Source: Nocardia huaxiensis (GTDB lineage: Bacteria; Actinomycetota; Actinomycetes; Mycobacteriales; Mycobacteriaceae). From it: a DNA stretch of 64,000 bases. Both the position numbers and the translations under genes were made by a program. Each line of letters begins with the position of its first letter. Position 1 is the stretch's first letter. The stretch covers positions 1,488,001 to 1,552,000 of the forward strand of contig NZ_CP059399.1 of assembly GCF_013744875.1 (NCBI RefSeq), in the 5' to 3' direction. The notes below the pieces were generated by a model. It searched no databases, had not been told where the DNA came from, and saw only the letters and a list, made by a program, of their open reading frames with translations. Below are positions 1 through 9,342 of the stretch, piece by piece.

Positions 1-2
1 GT

Positions 3-1166
3 TCAGCGCCGGGCCGCACGCGCGGTCCGGGCCAGATCCATGGTCTCCACCATCAGCTTGCCCACCGCCTCGGTCTCGGTGAGGAACCCGTCGTGCCCGT
101 CCCGGGACCGCACGATCTCCAGCCCCTTACAGCCGGGCAGCAGATCCGCCAGCTCCTGCTGCGTGCGCAGCGGATACAGCCGATCCGAATCCACGCCGCC
201 CACCACGCACGGCACCAGCGTCGAGGCCAGCGCGGCCTCGATGCCGCCGCGCCCGCGGCCCACGTCGTGCCGGTTCATGGCCTCGGTGAGCAGCACGTAG
301 GTGGCCGGATCGAAGCGCGAGATGAGCTTGTCGGCCTGGTACTCCAGGTAGCTCTGCACCGCGTAACGCCCACCGTCCCAAGGGTTCTCATCCCCCTGGG
401 CGTGGTTCTCGAAGCGATGGTCGAGCTCGCCCTCGGTGCGGTAGGTCAGGTGCGCGATGCGCCGCGCCAGGCCCATGCCGGTCATCGGGGCGCGATCACT
501 GCCGTGATAGTTGCCGCCCTGCCAGTCCGGATCGGCCTTGATGACGGCGATCTGCGTTGTCTGCGTGCCGATCTGGTCGGCCGTGGCGCGCGCGCCGACG
601 GCCAGCACGAGTGCCGCGCCGACCCGCTCGGGCGCGCCGACCATCCATTCGAGCACCCGCATGCCGCCCATGGACCCGCCGACCACCGCGGCCAGCCGGT
701 CGATGCCGAGCAGGTCGAACAGCTTCTGCTCGGCGTGCACCTGATCCCGGATGGTGATCTCGGGAAACCGTGCGCCCCAAGGCTTTCCGTCTGCCGCCAG
801 CGAGGACGGCCCGGTGCTGCCCTTGCAACCGCCGAGCACATTGGTGGCGATGACACACCATTCGCGGGTGTCGATCGCCGCACCCGGCCCGACCACGCCG
901 TCCCACCAGCCGGCCTGCGCGTGATGCACGTCGGCGGGACCCACCACATGCGAGTCGCCGGTCAGCGCGTGCTCGATGAGCACCACGTTGTCCGCGTTCG
1001 CCGAGAGTTCGCCCCACCGCTGTACGGCCAGGGTGACGTCGGGGATGACCGACCCGTTCTCGAGCTCCACATCCCCGATAGCGATGCTGCCGAGCGTGCC
1101 GTCCGCCGGCGGAAGCAGGACTTCCGCCGCCGGCCGGGAGGTGCTCGATTCGATGCTCACGGTCAA
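3..1166 (-). CDS. metX: Homoserine O-acetyltransferase MetX
   Basis: Transfers an acetyl group from acetyl-CoA to homoserine, making the substrate for MetY in cytoplasmic methionine synthesis. The 387-residue alpha/beta-hydrolase protein has the nucleophile elbow GGSMGG (Ser165) and the rest of the triad in GGVDSDR (Asp326) and RDGHDG (His358). Length matches the family. The GTG start overlaps the metY stop by four bases (GTGA), so the two are translationally coupled, with metY first. Both lie under the same riboswitch leader. The stop codon is inside the window, so the gene is complete. The metY-metX-icd neighbourhood matches the order in mycobacteria. Confidence 0.96.
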   Translation of the reverse strand: MTVSIESSTSRPAAEVLLPPADGTLGSIAIGDVELENGSVIPDVTLAVQRWGELSANADNVVLIEHALTGDSHVVGPADVHHAQAGWWDGVVGPGAAIDTREWCVIATNVLGGCKGSTGPSSLAADGKPWGARFPEITIRDQVHAEQKLFDLLGIDRLAAVVGGSMGGMRVLEWMVGAPERVGAALVLAVGARATADQIGTQTTQIAVIKADPDWQGGNYHGSDRAPMTGMGLARRIAHLTYRTEGELDHRFENHAQGDENPWDGGRYAVQSYLEYQADKLISRFDPATYVLLTEAMNRHDVGRGRGGIEAALASTLVPCVVGGVDSDRLYPLRTQQELADLLPGCKGLEIVRSRDGHDGFLTETEAVGKLMVETMDLARTARAARR

Positions 1167-2488
1167 GATGCCGCCGCCGTCAGTCCGGCGCGCAGATCCG
1201 CCAGGATGTCGTCGATGCCCTCGATACCCACGGCCAAACGCACGAGACCAGGCGTGACGCCGGAAGCGAGCTGCTCGGCGGGCGTCAGCTGCGCGTGCGT
1301 GGTGGAGGCCGGGTGGATGACGAGCGAGCGCACATCCCCGATGTTAGCGACATGGCTGTGCAGGACCAGCGCGTCCACGAACTTCTTGCCCGCGTCCACG
1401 CCGCCGGCCAGTTCGAAGGACACGATCGCGCCCACACCCTTGGGTGCCAGCTGTTTGCCGCGTGCGTGCCAGGGGGAGTCGGAAAGGCCCGCGTAGTAGA
1501 CCTTCTCGACGCCGGGCTGCTGCGTCAGGAACTCCGCGACCGCCTGGGCATTGGCGACATGCCGCTCGACCCGCAGGCTCAGCGTCTCGATGCCCTGCGC
1601 GATCAGGAAGGCGTTGAACGGCGCGACGGCCGCGCCGAGGTCACGCAGCAACTGCACGCGCGCCTTCAGCGCGAATGCCGGCGCGCCGAGTTCGGCGAAT
1701 ACCACACCGTGGTAGCTGGGATCGGGCGTGGTGAAACCGGGGAAGCGGGAATTGCCCTCGGCGTCCTCGACCGTCCAGTCGAAGGTGCCGCCGTCCACGA
1801 TCACTCCGGCCACGGCCGAACCGTGCCCGCCCAGGTACTTGGTGGCCGAGTGCACCACGATGTCGGCGCCGTGCTGCAGCGGCTGGATCAGATACGGCGT
1901 CGCGACCGTGTTGTCCACGATCAACGGCACGCCCGCCGCGTGCGCGACCTCGGCGATGCCCGGGATGTCCAGAATCGAGCTGCTCGGGTTCGCGACGGTC
2001 TCGCCGTAGAAAGCCTTGGTGTTCGGGCGCACCGCGGCCTTCCACTGCTCCAGATCGTCCGGATCCTCGACGAAGCTGACCTCGATGCCCAGTTTGGGCA
2101 GCGAGTAGTGCAGCAGGTTGTAGGTGCCGCCGTACAGGTGCGGGCTGGCCACGATGTGATCCCCGGCCTGCGCCAGGTTCAGGATCGCGTAGGTTTCCGC
2201 CGCCTGCCCGGAGGCCAGCAGCAGGGCCGCCACACCGCCTTCGAGGGCGGCGATGCGCTGTTCCACCACGTCCTGGGTCGGGTTCATGATGCGGGTGTAG
2301 ATATTGCCCGGCTCGGCGAGCCCGAACAGCGCGGCGGCGTGGTCGGTGTCGCGGAAGGCATACGAGGTGGTCTGGTAGATCGGCAGTGCGCGGGCCCCGG
2401 TGGCCGCATCGGGCGCTTGCCCGGCGTGGATCTGCCTGGTCTCGAAGGACCAGTCGGCCGGATTCGTGGGCGCGGTCGAGTCACTCAT
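1163..2488 (-). CDS. metY: O-acetylhomoserine sulfhydrylase MetY
   Basis: PLP enzyme of the Cys/Met metabolism family that condenses O-acetylhomoserine with sulfide to give homocysteine. 441 residues, the long form typical of MetY rather than the roughly 390 residues of MetB. The PLP lysine lies in [11 protein letters not shown] (Lys217), and the substrate/cofactor loop [11 protein letters not shown] is at about 62-72. The ATG start has a GGAG Shine-Dalgarno six bases upstream. It is preceded by a SAM-IV riboswitch and a short Cys-rich leader reading frame, so expression probably falls when SAM, and perhaps cysteine, is plentiful. Cystathionine-forming activity cannot be excluded from sequence alone. 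Confidence 0.95.
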   Translation of the reverse strand: MSDSTAPTNPADWSFETRQIHAGQAPDAATGARALPIYQTTSYAFRDTDHAAALFGLAEPGNIYTRIMNPTQDVVEQRIAALEGGVAALLLASGQAAETYAILNLAQAGDHIVASPHLYGGTYNLLHYSLPKLGIEVSFVEDPDDLEQWKAAVRPNTKAFYGETVANPSSSILDIPGIAEVAHAAGVPLIVDNTVATPYLIQPLQHGADIVVHSATKYLGGHGSAVAGVIVDGGTFDWTVEDAEGNSRFPGFTTPDPSYHGVVFAELGAPAFALKARVQLLRDLGAAVAPFNAFLIAQGIETLSLRVERHVANAQAVAEFLTQQPGVEKVYYAGLSDSPWHARGKQLAPKGVGAIVSFELAGGVDAGKKFVDALVLHSHVANIGDVRSLVIHPASTTHAQLTPAEQLASGVTPGLVRLAVGIEGIDDILADLRAGLTAAAS

Positions 2489-2534
2489 GTGCTGCTCCAG
2501 GAAAACAAGGTCGCCGAATGGCGGAAGTCTGACG

Positions 2535-2570
2535 TTATCGGAAAGCGAATAGGCTTCGACAACAACACAT
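2535..2570 (-). CDS. Poly-cysteine leader peptide (uORF) of metY, MCCCRSLFAFR
   Basis: An 11-codon reading frame between the riboswitch and metY. It starts ATG-TGT-TGT-TGT, stops at TAA, and has a perfect AGGAGG Shine-Dalgarno eight bases before the ATG, better than that of metY. The stop lies 46 bases before the metY start. Three Cys codons directly after Met resemble the poly-Cys uORFs reported to give cysteine-responsive attenuation in mycobacteria. Seen: reading frame, SD, Cys run. Inferred: ribosome progress through the Cys codons senses Cys-tRNA and controls metY. Too short for ordinary gene calling. Confidence 0.72.
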   Translation of the reverse strand: MCCCRSLFAFR

Positions 2571-2587
2571 TTCGGTGACCTCCTACG

Positions 2588-2695
2588 GTGCGCTTGCGCT
2601 CGGCCCTCGAGCGCCCGGTCCTCACCCGGAGCACCCCACCGCAGCTGGAGGGTTGCCGATCAGCTAGCCGGGGCTTGACGCTGATGCTCTTGACC
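2588..2695 (-). promoter_or_regulatory. SAM-IV riboswitch
   Basis: Read on the minus strand, the leader runs GGTCAAGAGCATCAGCGTC, then AAGCCCCGGCT, CGGCAACCCTCC, GCGGTGGGGTGC and CCGGGTGAGGACC. These are the conserved core blocks of SAM-IV aptamers known upstream of actinomycete Met genes. P1 pairs GGTC at 2692-2695 with GACC at 2617-2620. A further 7-bp hairpin (GCGCTCG/CGAGCGC) follows at about 2592-2614. The aptamer ends only about ten bases before the SD of the leader peptide. SAM-bound RNA is expected to lower expression of metY-metX. Confidence 0.94.
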
Positions 2696-2707
2696 TGTTG
2701 CGAGATT

Positions 2708-3406
2708 CTAACGGGCGGAAGGCCCGGATTCCGAAGTGGGGCCGGACACACTGGGCGCGGCGCAGGTCCGCACGAATTCGTGGTAGGCGTCGACCACGGC
2801 GTCGGCCATGCCGCGCGCCGAGGTGGTGAGGCATTCCGGGGTCTGGTCCTCGCATTCCGTGCCGACTCGCATGATGGTGTGCCAGGTGCTGACCACCAGG
2901 CGCACGGGCAGCGAGTCGACGGCCGCGCCCAGGCGTTCGGCCACGGCCGCGGTGACCTGTTCGGTCTTGTGCTCGGCGGCGTCGAGGCTGTACGCGCGCA
3001 CGGCGGCGCTGCCGCGAATGATGCGCTGCATTTGCTGGAACCAGCGGAACGGCAGCGGTTCGTCGCGTTCGATGACGCCGTCGATGACGGCGAGGAAGGC
3101 GTTCATCAGCGCCTGGAGTTCATTCCCGGTGACGGGTTCGGCGCGCAAGTGGTCGGCAAGCGCGGTGCCCCATTCTGCGATGGGGGCGATGACGATGTCT
3201 TCCTTGCTCGCGAAGTAGCGATTGATCGTGCGGGGCGAGACATCGGCGGCGTCGGCGATCTGCTCGACGGTGGTGGCGTCGAAGCCGTGGGCGTCGCAGA
3301 GCTCCAGCGCCACATCGATGATGCGCGCGCGGGTCTGCTGCTTCTTGCGTTCGCGCAGCCCCGGCCTGGGGCGTTCCAGCAGATCGGCGTGCGTCGACTC
3401 GGGCAT
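2708..3406 (-). CDS. TetR family regulator of the adjacent MFS pump
   Basis: 232 residues when started at the ATG at 3406. An N-terminal helix-turn-helix (about 20-65, with TTVEQIADAADVSPRTINRYF) is followed by a divergent ligand domain. It lies divergently from an MFS multidrug transporter across 135 bases that contain a 12-bp inverted repeat, the classic layout of a drug-responsive repressor and its pump. The reading frame stays open further upstream, but those residues look like non-coding translation. The ligand is unknown. Confidence 0.88.
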   Translation of the reverse strand: MPESTHADLLERPRPGLRERKKQQTRARIIDVALELCDAHGFDATTVEQIADAADVSPRTINRYFASKEDIVIAPIAEWGTALADHLRAEPVTGNELQALMNAFLAVIDGVIERDEPLPFRWFQQMQRIIRGSAAVRAYSLDAAEHKTEQVTAAVAERLGAAVDSLPVRLVVSTWHTIMRVGTECEDQTPECLTTSARGMADAVVDAYHEFVRTCAAPSVSGPTSESGPSAR

Positions 3407-3447
3407 GGCCACAGTGTATCGACCAGCGGGTATTTCACGACGCCATC

Positions 3448-3459
3448 CGACAACTGTCG
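3448..3459. promoter_or_regulatory. Candidate TetR operator (CGACA-AC-TGTCG)
   Basis: Perfect 5-bp arms with a 2-bp spacer, flanked by a wider TCCGAC/GTCGGA repeat sharing the same sequence. It lies between the divergent TetR and MFS genes. A TTGACG hexamer at 3478-3483 could be the -35 box of the MFS gene, which places the repeat just upstream of that promoter and across the repressor's own. Confidence 0.55.
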
Positions 3460-3541
3460 CAGTCGGACATTTTTCTCTTGACGCCATTTGTCGGGTGATG
3501 CCACGATGGTCGGGTTGTTCCAGGCATCCTGAGGAGACGGC

Positions 3542-5029
3542 ATGACATCCGGGACGGTGACGCGCACACCCGACGAAATACCTACCGACACAAGCACTTC
3601 CAAGCGATGGTGGGCGCTGGGGGTGATCGCTCTGGCGCAGCTGATGGTGGTGCTGGACGCCACCATCGTCACGATCTCGCTGCCCTACGCCCAGGCCGAT
3701 CTGAAGATCAGCGAAGGCGACAAGCAGTGGGTGCTGACCGCCTACACGCTGATCTTCGGCGGCCTGCTGCTGCTCGGCGGACGGCTCGCCGACTACCTCG
3801 GACGCCGCCGCATCTTCCTGATCGGGCTGATCGGCTTCGCCGCGGCCTCCGCGCTGGCCGGGCTCGCGCAGAACGCCGGGCAATTGTTCGCCGGGCGCGG
3901 ACTGCAGGGCGCGTTCGGTGCGCTGCTGGCTCCGGCGGCGCTGTCGCTGGTGTCGGTGACGTTCACCGAGGCCAAGGAACGCGCCAAGGCGTTCGGCGTC
4001 TTCGCGGGCGTGTCCGCGGGCGGCGCGGCCATCGGGCTCATCGCGGGCGGCGCGCTCACCGAATACGCCGACTGGCGCTGGTGCCTGCTGGTGAACACGC
4101 CCGTCGCGCTGCTGGCCTTCGTGGGTGCGCTGGCCGTCGTCATCAAGGATGTGCCCGCGCCGCGCACCGGCGGCTACGACCTGCCCGGGGCGATCACCGC
4201 CACGCTCGGATTGGTATCCGTCGTCTACGGATTCAGCCGGGCGGCGGAGGCCGGCTGGGGTGCGGGCAGCACGCTGGCCCTGCTCATCGCCGGCGCCGCG
4301 CTGTTGATCGCCTTCGTGGTGATCGAGAGCCGGTCCTCGAATCCGCTACTGCCGCTGCGTATTCCGGGTGAGATCAATCGAGGCGGGTCGTTCCTGGTGG
4401 CCTTGCTGACGCCGATCGCCATGTTCGCCATGTTCCTGAACCTGACCTACTACCTGCAGGCCACGCTCGGATATTCGGCGCTGAAAGCGGGAGTCGCGTT
4501 CCTGCCCTTCCCGATCGGCATCGTGATCGCGGCCGGTGTCACCAGTGCGCTGCTGCCCAGGATCGGTCCGCGGCCGATCATGCTCACCGGTGCGGTCCTG
4601 GGCATGGCGGGGCTGCTCTACCTGGCACAACTCGAGTTCGGTGACACCTACGGGGTGAGCGTGCTGCCCGCCATGGTGCTCATCGCACTCGGCATGGGCG
4701 CGATCTTCGTGGCCATGCAGACCACCGCGCTGCACCAGGTCGACGACGAGGACTCCGGCGTGGCCAGCGCCCTGCTGAATGCCGCCCAGCAGGTCGGCGG
4801 CTCCATCGGCACGGCTCTGCTCACGACCATCTCGGTGCAGGTCGCGGAACGTTTCGCCACCGACAACGCGGGCATGGACAACCTCATGGCTCGCGCCGCC
4901 ATCCACAGTTACGACGTGTCCTTCTACATCGGTGCGGGGTTCTTCCTGCTCGCGATTCCCATCATCGCCTTCATGATTCGCGACAAGCCGGCCAATCTGC
5001 TGGAAGGTCCTGTGCACGTGGGCGTCTGA
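3542..5029 (+). CDS. MFS multidrug efflux transporter, DHA2 (EmrB/QacA) family
   Basis: Proton-driven inner-membrane exporter, 495 residues, about 14 hydrophobic segments. The first segment is followed by motif LDATIVTISLP at about 36-46 and motif A GGRLADYLGRRR at about 79-90, both typical of the DHA2 family. The start ATG has a GAGGAG Shine-Dalgarno. The gene is divergent from a TetR gene that probably represses it. A strong hairpin follows the stop. The substrate cannot be told from sequence. Confidence 0.92.
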   Translation: MTSGTVTRTPDEIPTDTSTSKRWWALGVIALAQLMVVLDATIVTISLPYAQADLKISEGDKQWVLTAYTLIFGGLLLLGGRLADYLGRRRIFLIGLIGFAAASALAGLAQNAGQLFAGRGLQGAFGALLAPAALSLVSVTFTEAKERAKAFGVFAGVSAGGAAIGLIAGGALTEYADWRWCLLVNTPVALLAFVGALAVVIKDVPAPRTGGYDLPGAITATLGLVSVVYGFSRAAEAGWGAGSTLALLIAGAALLIAFVVIESRSSNPLLPLRIPGEINRGGSFLVALLTPIAMFAMFLNLTYYLQATLGYSALKAGVAFLPFPIGIVIAAGVTSALLPRIGPRPIMLTGAVLGMAGLLYLAQLEFGDTYGVSVLPAMVLIALGMGAIFVAMQTTALHQVDDEDSGVASALLNAAQQVGGSIGTALLTTISVQVAERFATDNAGMDNLMARAAIHSYDVSFYIGAGFFLLAIPIIAFMIRDKPANLLEGPVHVGV

Positions 5030-5040
5030 TCGTCCGCCCT

Positions 5041-5068
5041 GCCCGCGCACCGTCACCGGTGCGCGGGC
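5041..5068 (+). terminator. Terminator hairpin after the MFS gene
   Basis: Perfect 12-bp stem GCCCGCGCACCG / CGGTGCGCGGGC with a TCAC loop, 12 bases after the MFS stop. There is no T-run, as is usual for actinobacterial hairpin terminators. Confidence 0.7.
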
Positions 5069-5084
5069 GTCCGCGTGTCCGCAA

Positions 5085-5786
5085 GTGAACGGCAAGTCCG
5101 GGGCAATGGGCCGCGCCCATCGTGGTCCGGTGACAACGACTGCGACACCGCCGATTCCGTCTCTCCTCCGCGATCGAGTGCAACGCGGCTACCTGCTCGT
5201 GGCCGGTGGCGTGCTCTGGTCGATCGGCAATGCCCTGCACCCGCTGCGACATTCGGAGCAAGCCGAACAGGCGGCGACCTGGATCGCCGCCCACCTGACC
5301 TTCTCCATCGGGTCGGTGCTGATCGCGGCAGGGCTGCCCGCCGTATTCGCCGCGCTCCTCGACACAACCGGAACCGGTTGGGCGGCAAAGGCGCTCGTCT
5401 GGGCGAAGGCCATGCTGTTCCTGGGTTTCGCGGTGACCGTGCCGGTGGGGGCCTACCACGAGATGTTCGTCGCCCGGCAGCTCGGGCATCACGAGCAGCA
5501 CGAGATCGAAGCGGCGGCCGCGCCGCTGGTGAACACGCTGGCCGCGTCCCTGCTGATCGGTCTGATCCTGCTGGCTGTCGTGTCGATCGCCCGCCCGCAC
5601 GTGCTGCTGGGCAGGCTCGGGGGCGTGCTGATGCTGGCCGCCGTGATCGCCATGGGTGCGGCGCCGGGATTGCCCGGGGCGGAAGGCATCTGGATCATTC
5701 CCGGCACCATTGTGGTCGGCGCGGTGCTGGGCGTGGCGGGGTGGCGTGGCACCAGAGTCGGCCGGGGCGCGACGACGGTCGCCTGA
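5085..5786 (+). CDS. Uncharacterised multi-pass membrane protein
   Basis: A 233-residue product if started at the GTG at 5085; ATG 5106 and GTG 5130 are in-frame alternatives, and none has a clear Shine-Dalgarno. About six hydrophobic segments (for example GYLLVAGGVLWSIGNALH, LLIGLILLAVVSIA, IIPGTIVVGAVLGVAGW) fill most of the chain, separated by short charged loops. No catalytic motif was recognised. It lies 16-60 bases after the MFS terminator and just before the SARP-type regulator on the same strand. The role is unknown. Confidence 0.78.
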   Translation: MNGKSGAMGRAHRGPVTTTATPPIPSLLRDRVQRGYLLVAGGVLWSIGNALHPLRHSEQAEQAATWIAAHLTFSIGSVLIAAGLPAVFAALLDTTGTGWAAKALVWAKAMLFLGFAVTVPVGAYHEMFVARQLGHHEQHEIEAAAAPLVNTLAASLLIGLILLAVVSIARPHVLLGRLGGVLMLAAVIAMGAAPGLPGAEGIWIIPGTIVVGAVLGVAGWRGTRVGRGATTVA

Positions 5787-5859
5787 GGGGGGACGCACGC
5801 TGGACGATCTCCGCCCCCGGATCGTTAGCGACGCCACCGTTTTTCGCGATGTACCACCC

Positions 5860-8800
5860 GTGGTGTCGATCGAAGTCCTCGGTGCGCTGCGGGTGCGCGT
5901 CAATGGCGACCCCGCGCCGCTGCGCGGCCCCATGCAGGGCGCGGTGCTGGCGCGCCTGGTCGTGGCCGCCGGTGAAGTGGTCTCCGCCGACCGCCTCATC
6001 GACGACCTCTGGCAGGGCGAACCGCCCCCCAAGGCCACCGCCGCTCTCCAGGCTCACATCTCCTACCTGCGCCGCGCCCTGGAACCGGACCGCCCGCCCC
6101 GAGCCCCCGCCCGCGTCCTCGTCTCCCGCACGCCCGGCTACACCCTCCACCTCCCCGTGACCGCCGTGGACGTGTGGCACTTCGAACACCTGCTGGCACA
6201 GGCCGCCGCCGAATCCGACCCGCGAACCCGCCACCGCGACCTCGGCGCGGCCCTCGCCCTCTGGCAGGGTGCCGCGTACACCCCCTACGCCGATGCGCCC
6301 TGGGCGGCCGCGGAATCCGACCGCCTCACCGATCTGCGCTGGACCGCACTGGAACACCAGGCCGCGGCCGCCCTGGATCTCGGCCGCCCCGACGAAGCCG
6401 CCACCCTCCTGCACCGCCTGGCCGACACCCACCCCGAACGCGAGGAAGCCGTCCGCCTCCTGGCCCTGGCCCGCTACCGCCAAGGCCGCCAACTGGCAGC
6501 CCTGGAAACCCTCCGCAAAGTCCGCACCCACCTCAACACCGAATACGGCGTAGACCCCAGCCCACCCCTGCGCGCCCTGGAATCCGCGATCCTCGCCCAC
6601 GCACCGGAATTGGACTACACCCCACCCACCGCCCGCCCGTACGAAACAGTCGACAGTTCGGGTGGCGCCGGAACCGCCACCCCGGGCCCGACGGACCCCG
6701 CACCGGGATCGGTCTCCTCCTACGTCCGCGGTGCCGTCCGAAACTTGTCGCGGGAGTCGACGTCACCGGCACCGCTTGCGGACGAGGTCGGTGCCGGATA
6801 TGTGGCGGAGCGGGCCGGGTTGCTCGCGGCGGCGGGGGAGGCTCGGGCGGGGCGGAGCCGGGTGGTGTGGGTGGAAGGGGAGGCCGGGGCCGGAAAGACC
6901 ACGCTGGTAAGCGATGTCGCGAGGCTGCTCCAGGCGGAGGGGTGGGTTGTGGTGACGGGGCACTGTCCGGAGGTGGATGGTGCGCCTGCGGCCTGGGCGT
7001 GGATCGAGCTGTGCGGCGAGTTGGCGGGTGCCGGAGCTGCCGGGGCCGTGGGAAGCCGGGCTGCCGGGCTTGTGGCGAGCCACGGGGTTGCGCGAAGCGA
7101 GGCGGCCAGTGGTGTGGAAGGCATTGAGACTGTGGGGGTTTCGGGGGTAGATGCGACGCCGTTCGGGTTGGCTCGGGCGGTGGCGGACGGGTGTGGTGAG
7201 CGAGGGGTGGCGGGGCCGGTGGTGGTGGTGCTGGAGGACGCGCATCGGGCGGACAGCGCCACGTTGCAGATTTTGCGGCAGGTGGTGGCGTGGTCGGCGG
7301 GGGCGCCGGTGTTGTTCGTGGTGACATTGCGGGGGTCGGAGGCTGGGGAGGAGTTGCGGGCCACCTCGGCGGCGCTGGCGGCGGTGACCGCTGGGCGGTG
7401 GGAGTTGGGTGGGCTCGATGTGGAGGCTGTCCGGGACGTGATGGTGGCTGTGGGGTTGGCCGGAATCGATGAGGCGACAGCGGTTTTGGTGCGGGATCGC
7501 ACGGGTGGGAATCCGATGTTCGTGCGGGAGCTGGCGAAACTGGCTGCGGCGGAAGGGGATCTGCTGGCAGTGCCTGCCGGAGTGCGGGATGTGTTGCAGC
7601 GCAGGATCGCCCGGCTGCCTGCGGAGGCGGCGCGGCTGCTGCGGTTCATCGCGGTGTGGGGCGGGGAGGTGGGATTCGACGAGTTGGTGGAGCTGGCCGG
7701 TGAATCCGAGGAGACGCTGGTCGATCTGGTGGATACGGCTGTGGTGGCGGGGCTGCTGCGGCTCGGGCACGGCGGGCGAATCCACTTCTGGCATGCGCTG
7801 ACTCGTGACACCGTCTACGACGGCATTCCCGCCCTGCGACGTGGGCGCATGCACTGGGCGGCGCTGGGTGTGGCCGCGCGTTCGCCGCAGCCGGAGCTGG
7901 ATGCGCTGGCCCATCACGCCATTGCGGGGGCGACGCCCGCGACCGCCGAACAGGCTCTCGTCCATGTGACCGCCGCGGCGCGGCACTGTGTGGAGCGGCG
8001 CGCCCACCCGGATGCTCGCGCCCTCTGGTCCGCCGCGCTCGACCTGCACCTGCTGGCCGGTCACGACCGGTCGACCGCCGAGCGCCGGCATCGCCTCGCG
8101 GTGCTGGAGACCCGCTGCGCGCTGGTGGCCGGTCTCGCCTACAGCGGCAACGACACCGCCGCCCGCACCCAGCGGCAATTCGCGCTGGACCTGGCGGAGA
8201 CACTCGCGGCGGACATGCCACCGCTTGTCGACGCCGAAACCGGATGTGCTGAGCCGGATCCCGTCGCGTTCGCCTTGGCCAGCTGGCGTGCGCCGCTCAT
8301 CTGGGGCACGCGGGACAAGCGGCTGACCGACACTCGGATCGTCGAGGCGCTCGGGGCGGCGCTGGCGCGTCCGCTGCCTGCTGCGACGCGGGTGCGGTTG
8401 CTGGTGGCAACGGTTTTCGAGGTGGAGGGCGACGATGATCCGCTGGCCTTCGCGGCCTCCGCGGAGGCCATTGCGCTGTCGCGGACCCTGGATGATCCTG
8501 AATTGCTTTGTGCCGCACTGAATGCGCGCGCGTTCCTGGCGCTCGGTCCGGATCTCTGGGAGGAGCGCGAGCCGTTGACCGCCGAGCTGCTCACGGTGTC
8601 CACCGAGTCGGGGCTCGTCGAGTTCCAGGCGGTCGCCCACTTCATGAGCTGTTTGATCGCCTGTGGCGCAAATGATCTGGTGGGTGCGCGGGCGGCGGTC
8701 GAGCGCGGGCTGGAGTGTGCGTCCGGTGGGCAGCTGCGGCAAATGCTGGTGGTGTTGTCGGCGTATTCCGCGGTACTGGCCTTGCTGCGCGGTGAGCTCG

Positions 8801-9336
8801 CGGAAGCGGAGCGGATCTACACCCGGTGCAGCGCCGAGATGGTGGCCTCCGGGACGGCCAATGGCGCGGAGTTGATGGTCGCGGCCGGCATGGCCTTGAA
8901 CTGGGCGCGCGGCGACCTGTCCGGCCTGGTGGAGCCCATGGCGGCCATTCACGCGGAGGCGGCCGATGTCATGCCGTACCCCTACGCGCTGTCCCTGCTG
9001 CACGCCGGCGAACCCGAGCGCGCCCGGAAGGTGTTCCGCGCCGCGGGACCGCTCAAGCGCGATCACTACTGGTCCGTCATGACGGTGTTCCGCGCGCGGG
9101 CCGCGATCCATCTCGGCGAACCGCATGCCATCGCCGACTGCTACCGGGACATGCTCCCCAGGTCGGGCACGATGGCGGGCCTCGACACCGGTTCGGTGGT
9201 CTACGGTCCGATGGACACGATCCTGGCCGAATTGGCCCAAGCCCTGGGCGATTTCACGGCCGTGGCGGACCATCGCGCCCGAGCGGCGGAGGTCGAGCGG
9301 CGAATCCGGTTGCAGCTCGACGAACTCGACGGCTGA
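5860..9336 (+). CDS. Large SARP/AfsR-like regulator: BTAD, AAA ATPase and TPR-like C-terminus
   Basis: A 1158-residue product from the GTG at 5860 (GTG 5863 is equally possible; no good RBS is seen). Residues 1-95 resemble an OmpR-type winged helix (VLGALRVRVNGDPAPLRG, then RLIDDLWQGEPP), and about 100-245 a BTAD domain, as in SARP activators. Near residue 340 there is a Walker A motif GEAGAGKTT, with a Walker B-like VVVVLEDAHRAD near 455. The last 500 residues are Ala/Leu-rich helical repeats. A C-terminal LuxR helix-turn-helix, as in LAL regulators, was not seen. Synonymous codon choice switches from C-ending to G-ending at about 6780. Targets are unknown; no biosynthetic cluster adjoins it. 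Confidence 0.85.
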   Translation: MVSIEVLGALRVRVNGDPAPLRGPMQGAVLARLVVAAGEVVSADRLIDDLWQGEPPPKATAALQAHISYLRRALEPDRPPRAPARVLVSRTPGYTLHLPVTAVDVWHFEHLLAQAAAESDPRTRHRDLGAALALWQGAAYTPYADAPWAAAESDRLTDLRWTALEHQAAAALDLGRPDEAATLLHRLADTHPEREEAVRLLALARYRQGRQLAALETLRKVRTHLNTEYGVDPSPPLRALESAILAHAPELDYTPPTARPYETVDSSGGAGTATPGPTDPAPGSVSSYVRGAVRNLSRESTSPAPLADEVGAGYVAERAGLLAAAGEARAGRSRVVWVEGEAGAGKTTLVSDVARLLQAEGWVVVTGHCPEVDGAPAAWAWIELCGELAGAGAAGAVGSRAAGLVASHGVARSEAASGVEGIETVGVSGVDATPFGLARAVADGCGERGVAGPVVVVLEDAHRADSATLQILRQVVAWSAGAPVLFVVTLRGSEAGEELRATSAALAAVTAGRWELGGLDVEAVRDVMVAVGLAGIDEATAVLVRDRTGGNPMFVRELAKLAAAEGDLLAVPAGVRDVLQRRIARLPAEAARLLRFIAVWGGEVGFDELVELAGESEETLVDLVDTAVVAGLLRLGHGGRIHFWHALTRDTVYDGIPALRRGRMHWAALGVAARSPQPELDALAHHAIAGATPATAEQALVHVTAAARHCVERRAHPDARALWSAALDLHLLAGHDRSTAERRHRLAVLETRCALVAGLAYSGNDTAARTQRQFALDLAETLAADMPPLVDAETGCAEPDPVAFALASWRAPLIWGTRDKRLTDTRIVEALGAALARPLPAATRVRLLVATVFEVEGDDDPLAFAASAEAIALSRTLDDPELLCAALNARAFLALGPDLWEEREPLTAELLTVSTESGLVEFQAVAHFMSCLIACGANDLVGARAAVERGLECASGGQLRQMLVVLSAYSAVLALLRGELAEAERIYTRCSAEMVASGTANGAELMVAAGMALNWARGDLSGLVEPMAAIHAEAADVMPYPYALSLLHAGEPERARKVFRAAGPLKRDHYWSVMTVFRARAAIHLGEPHAIADCYRDMLPRSGTMAGLDTGSVVYGPMDTILAELAQALGDFTAVADHRARAAEVERRIRLQLDELDG

Positions 9337-9342
9337 GCGAGG

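Noticed and set aside
93..1496. 467-codon open frame opposite metX-metY
   Set aside because: Composition is that of the antisense of real genes (long runs of His, Arg and Gly); metX and metY have all catalytic residues on the other strand. The same holds for the other long antisense frames, for example under icd, sdhA and CheR.
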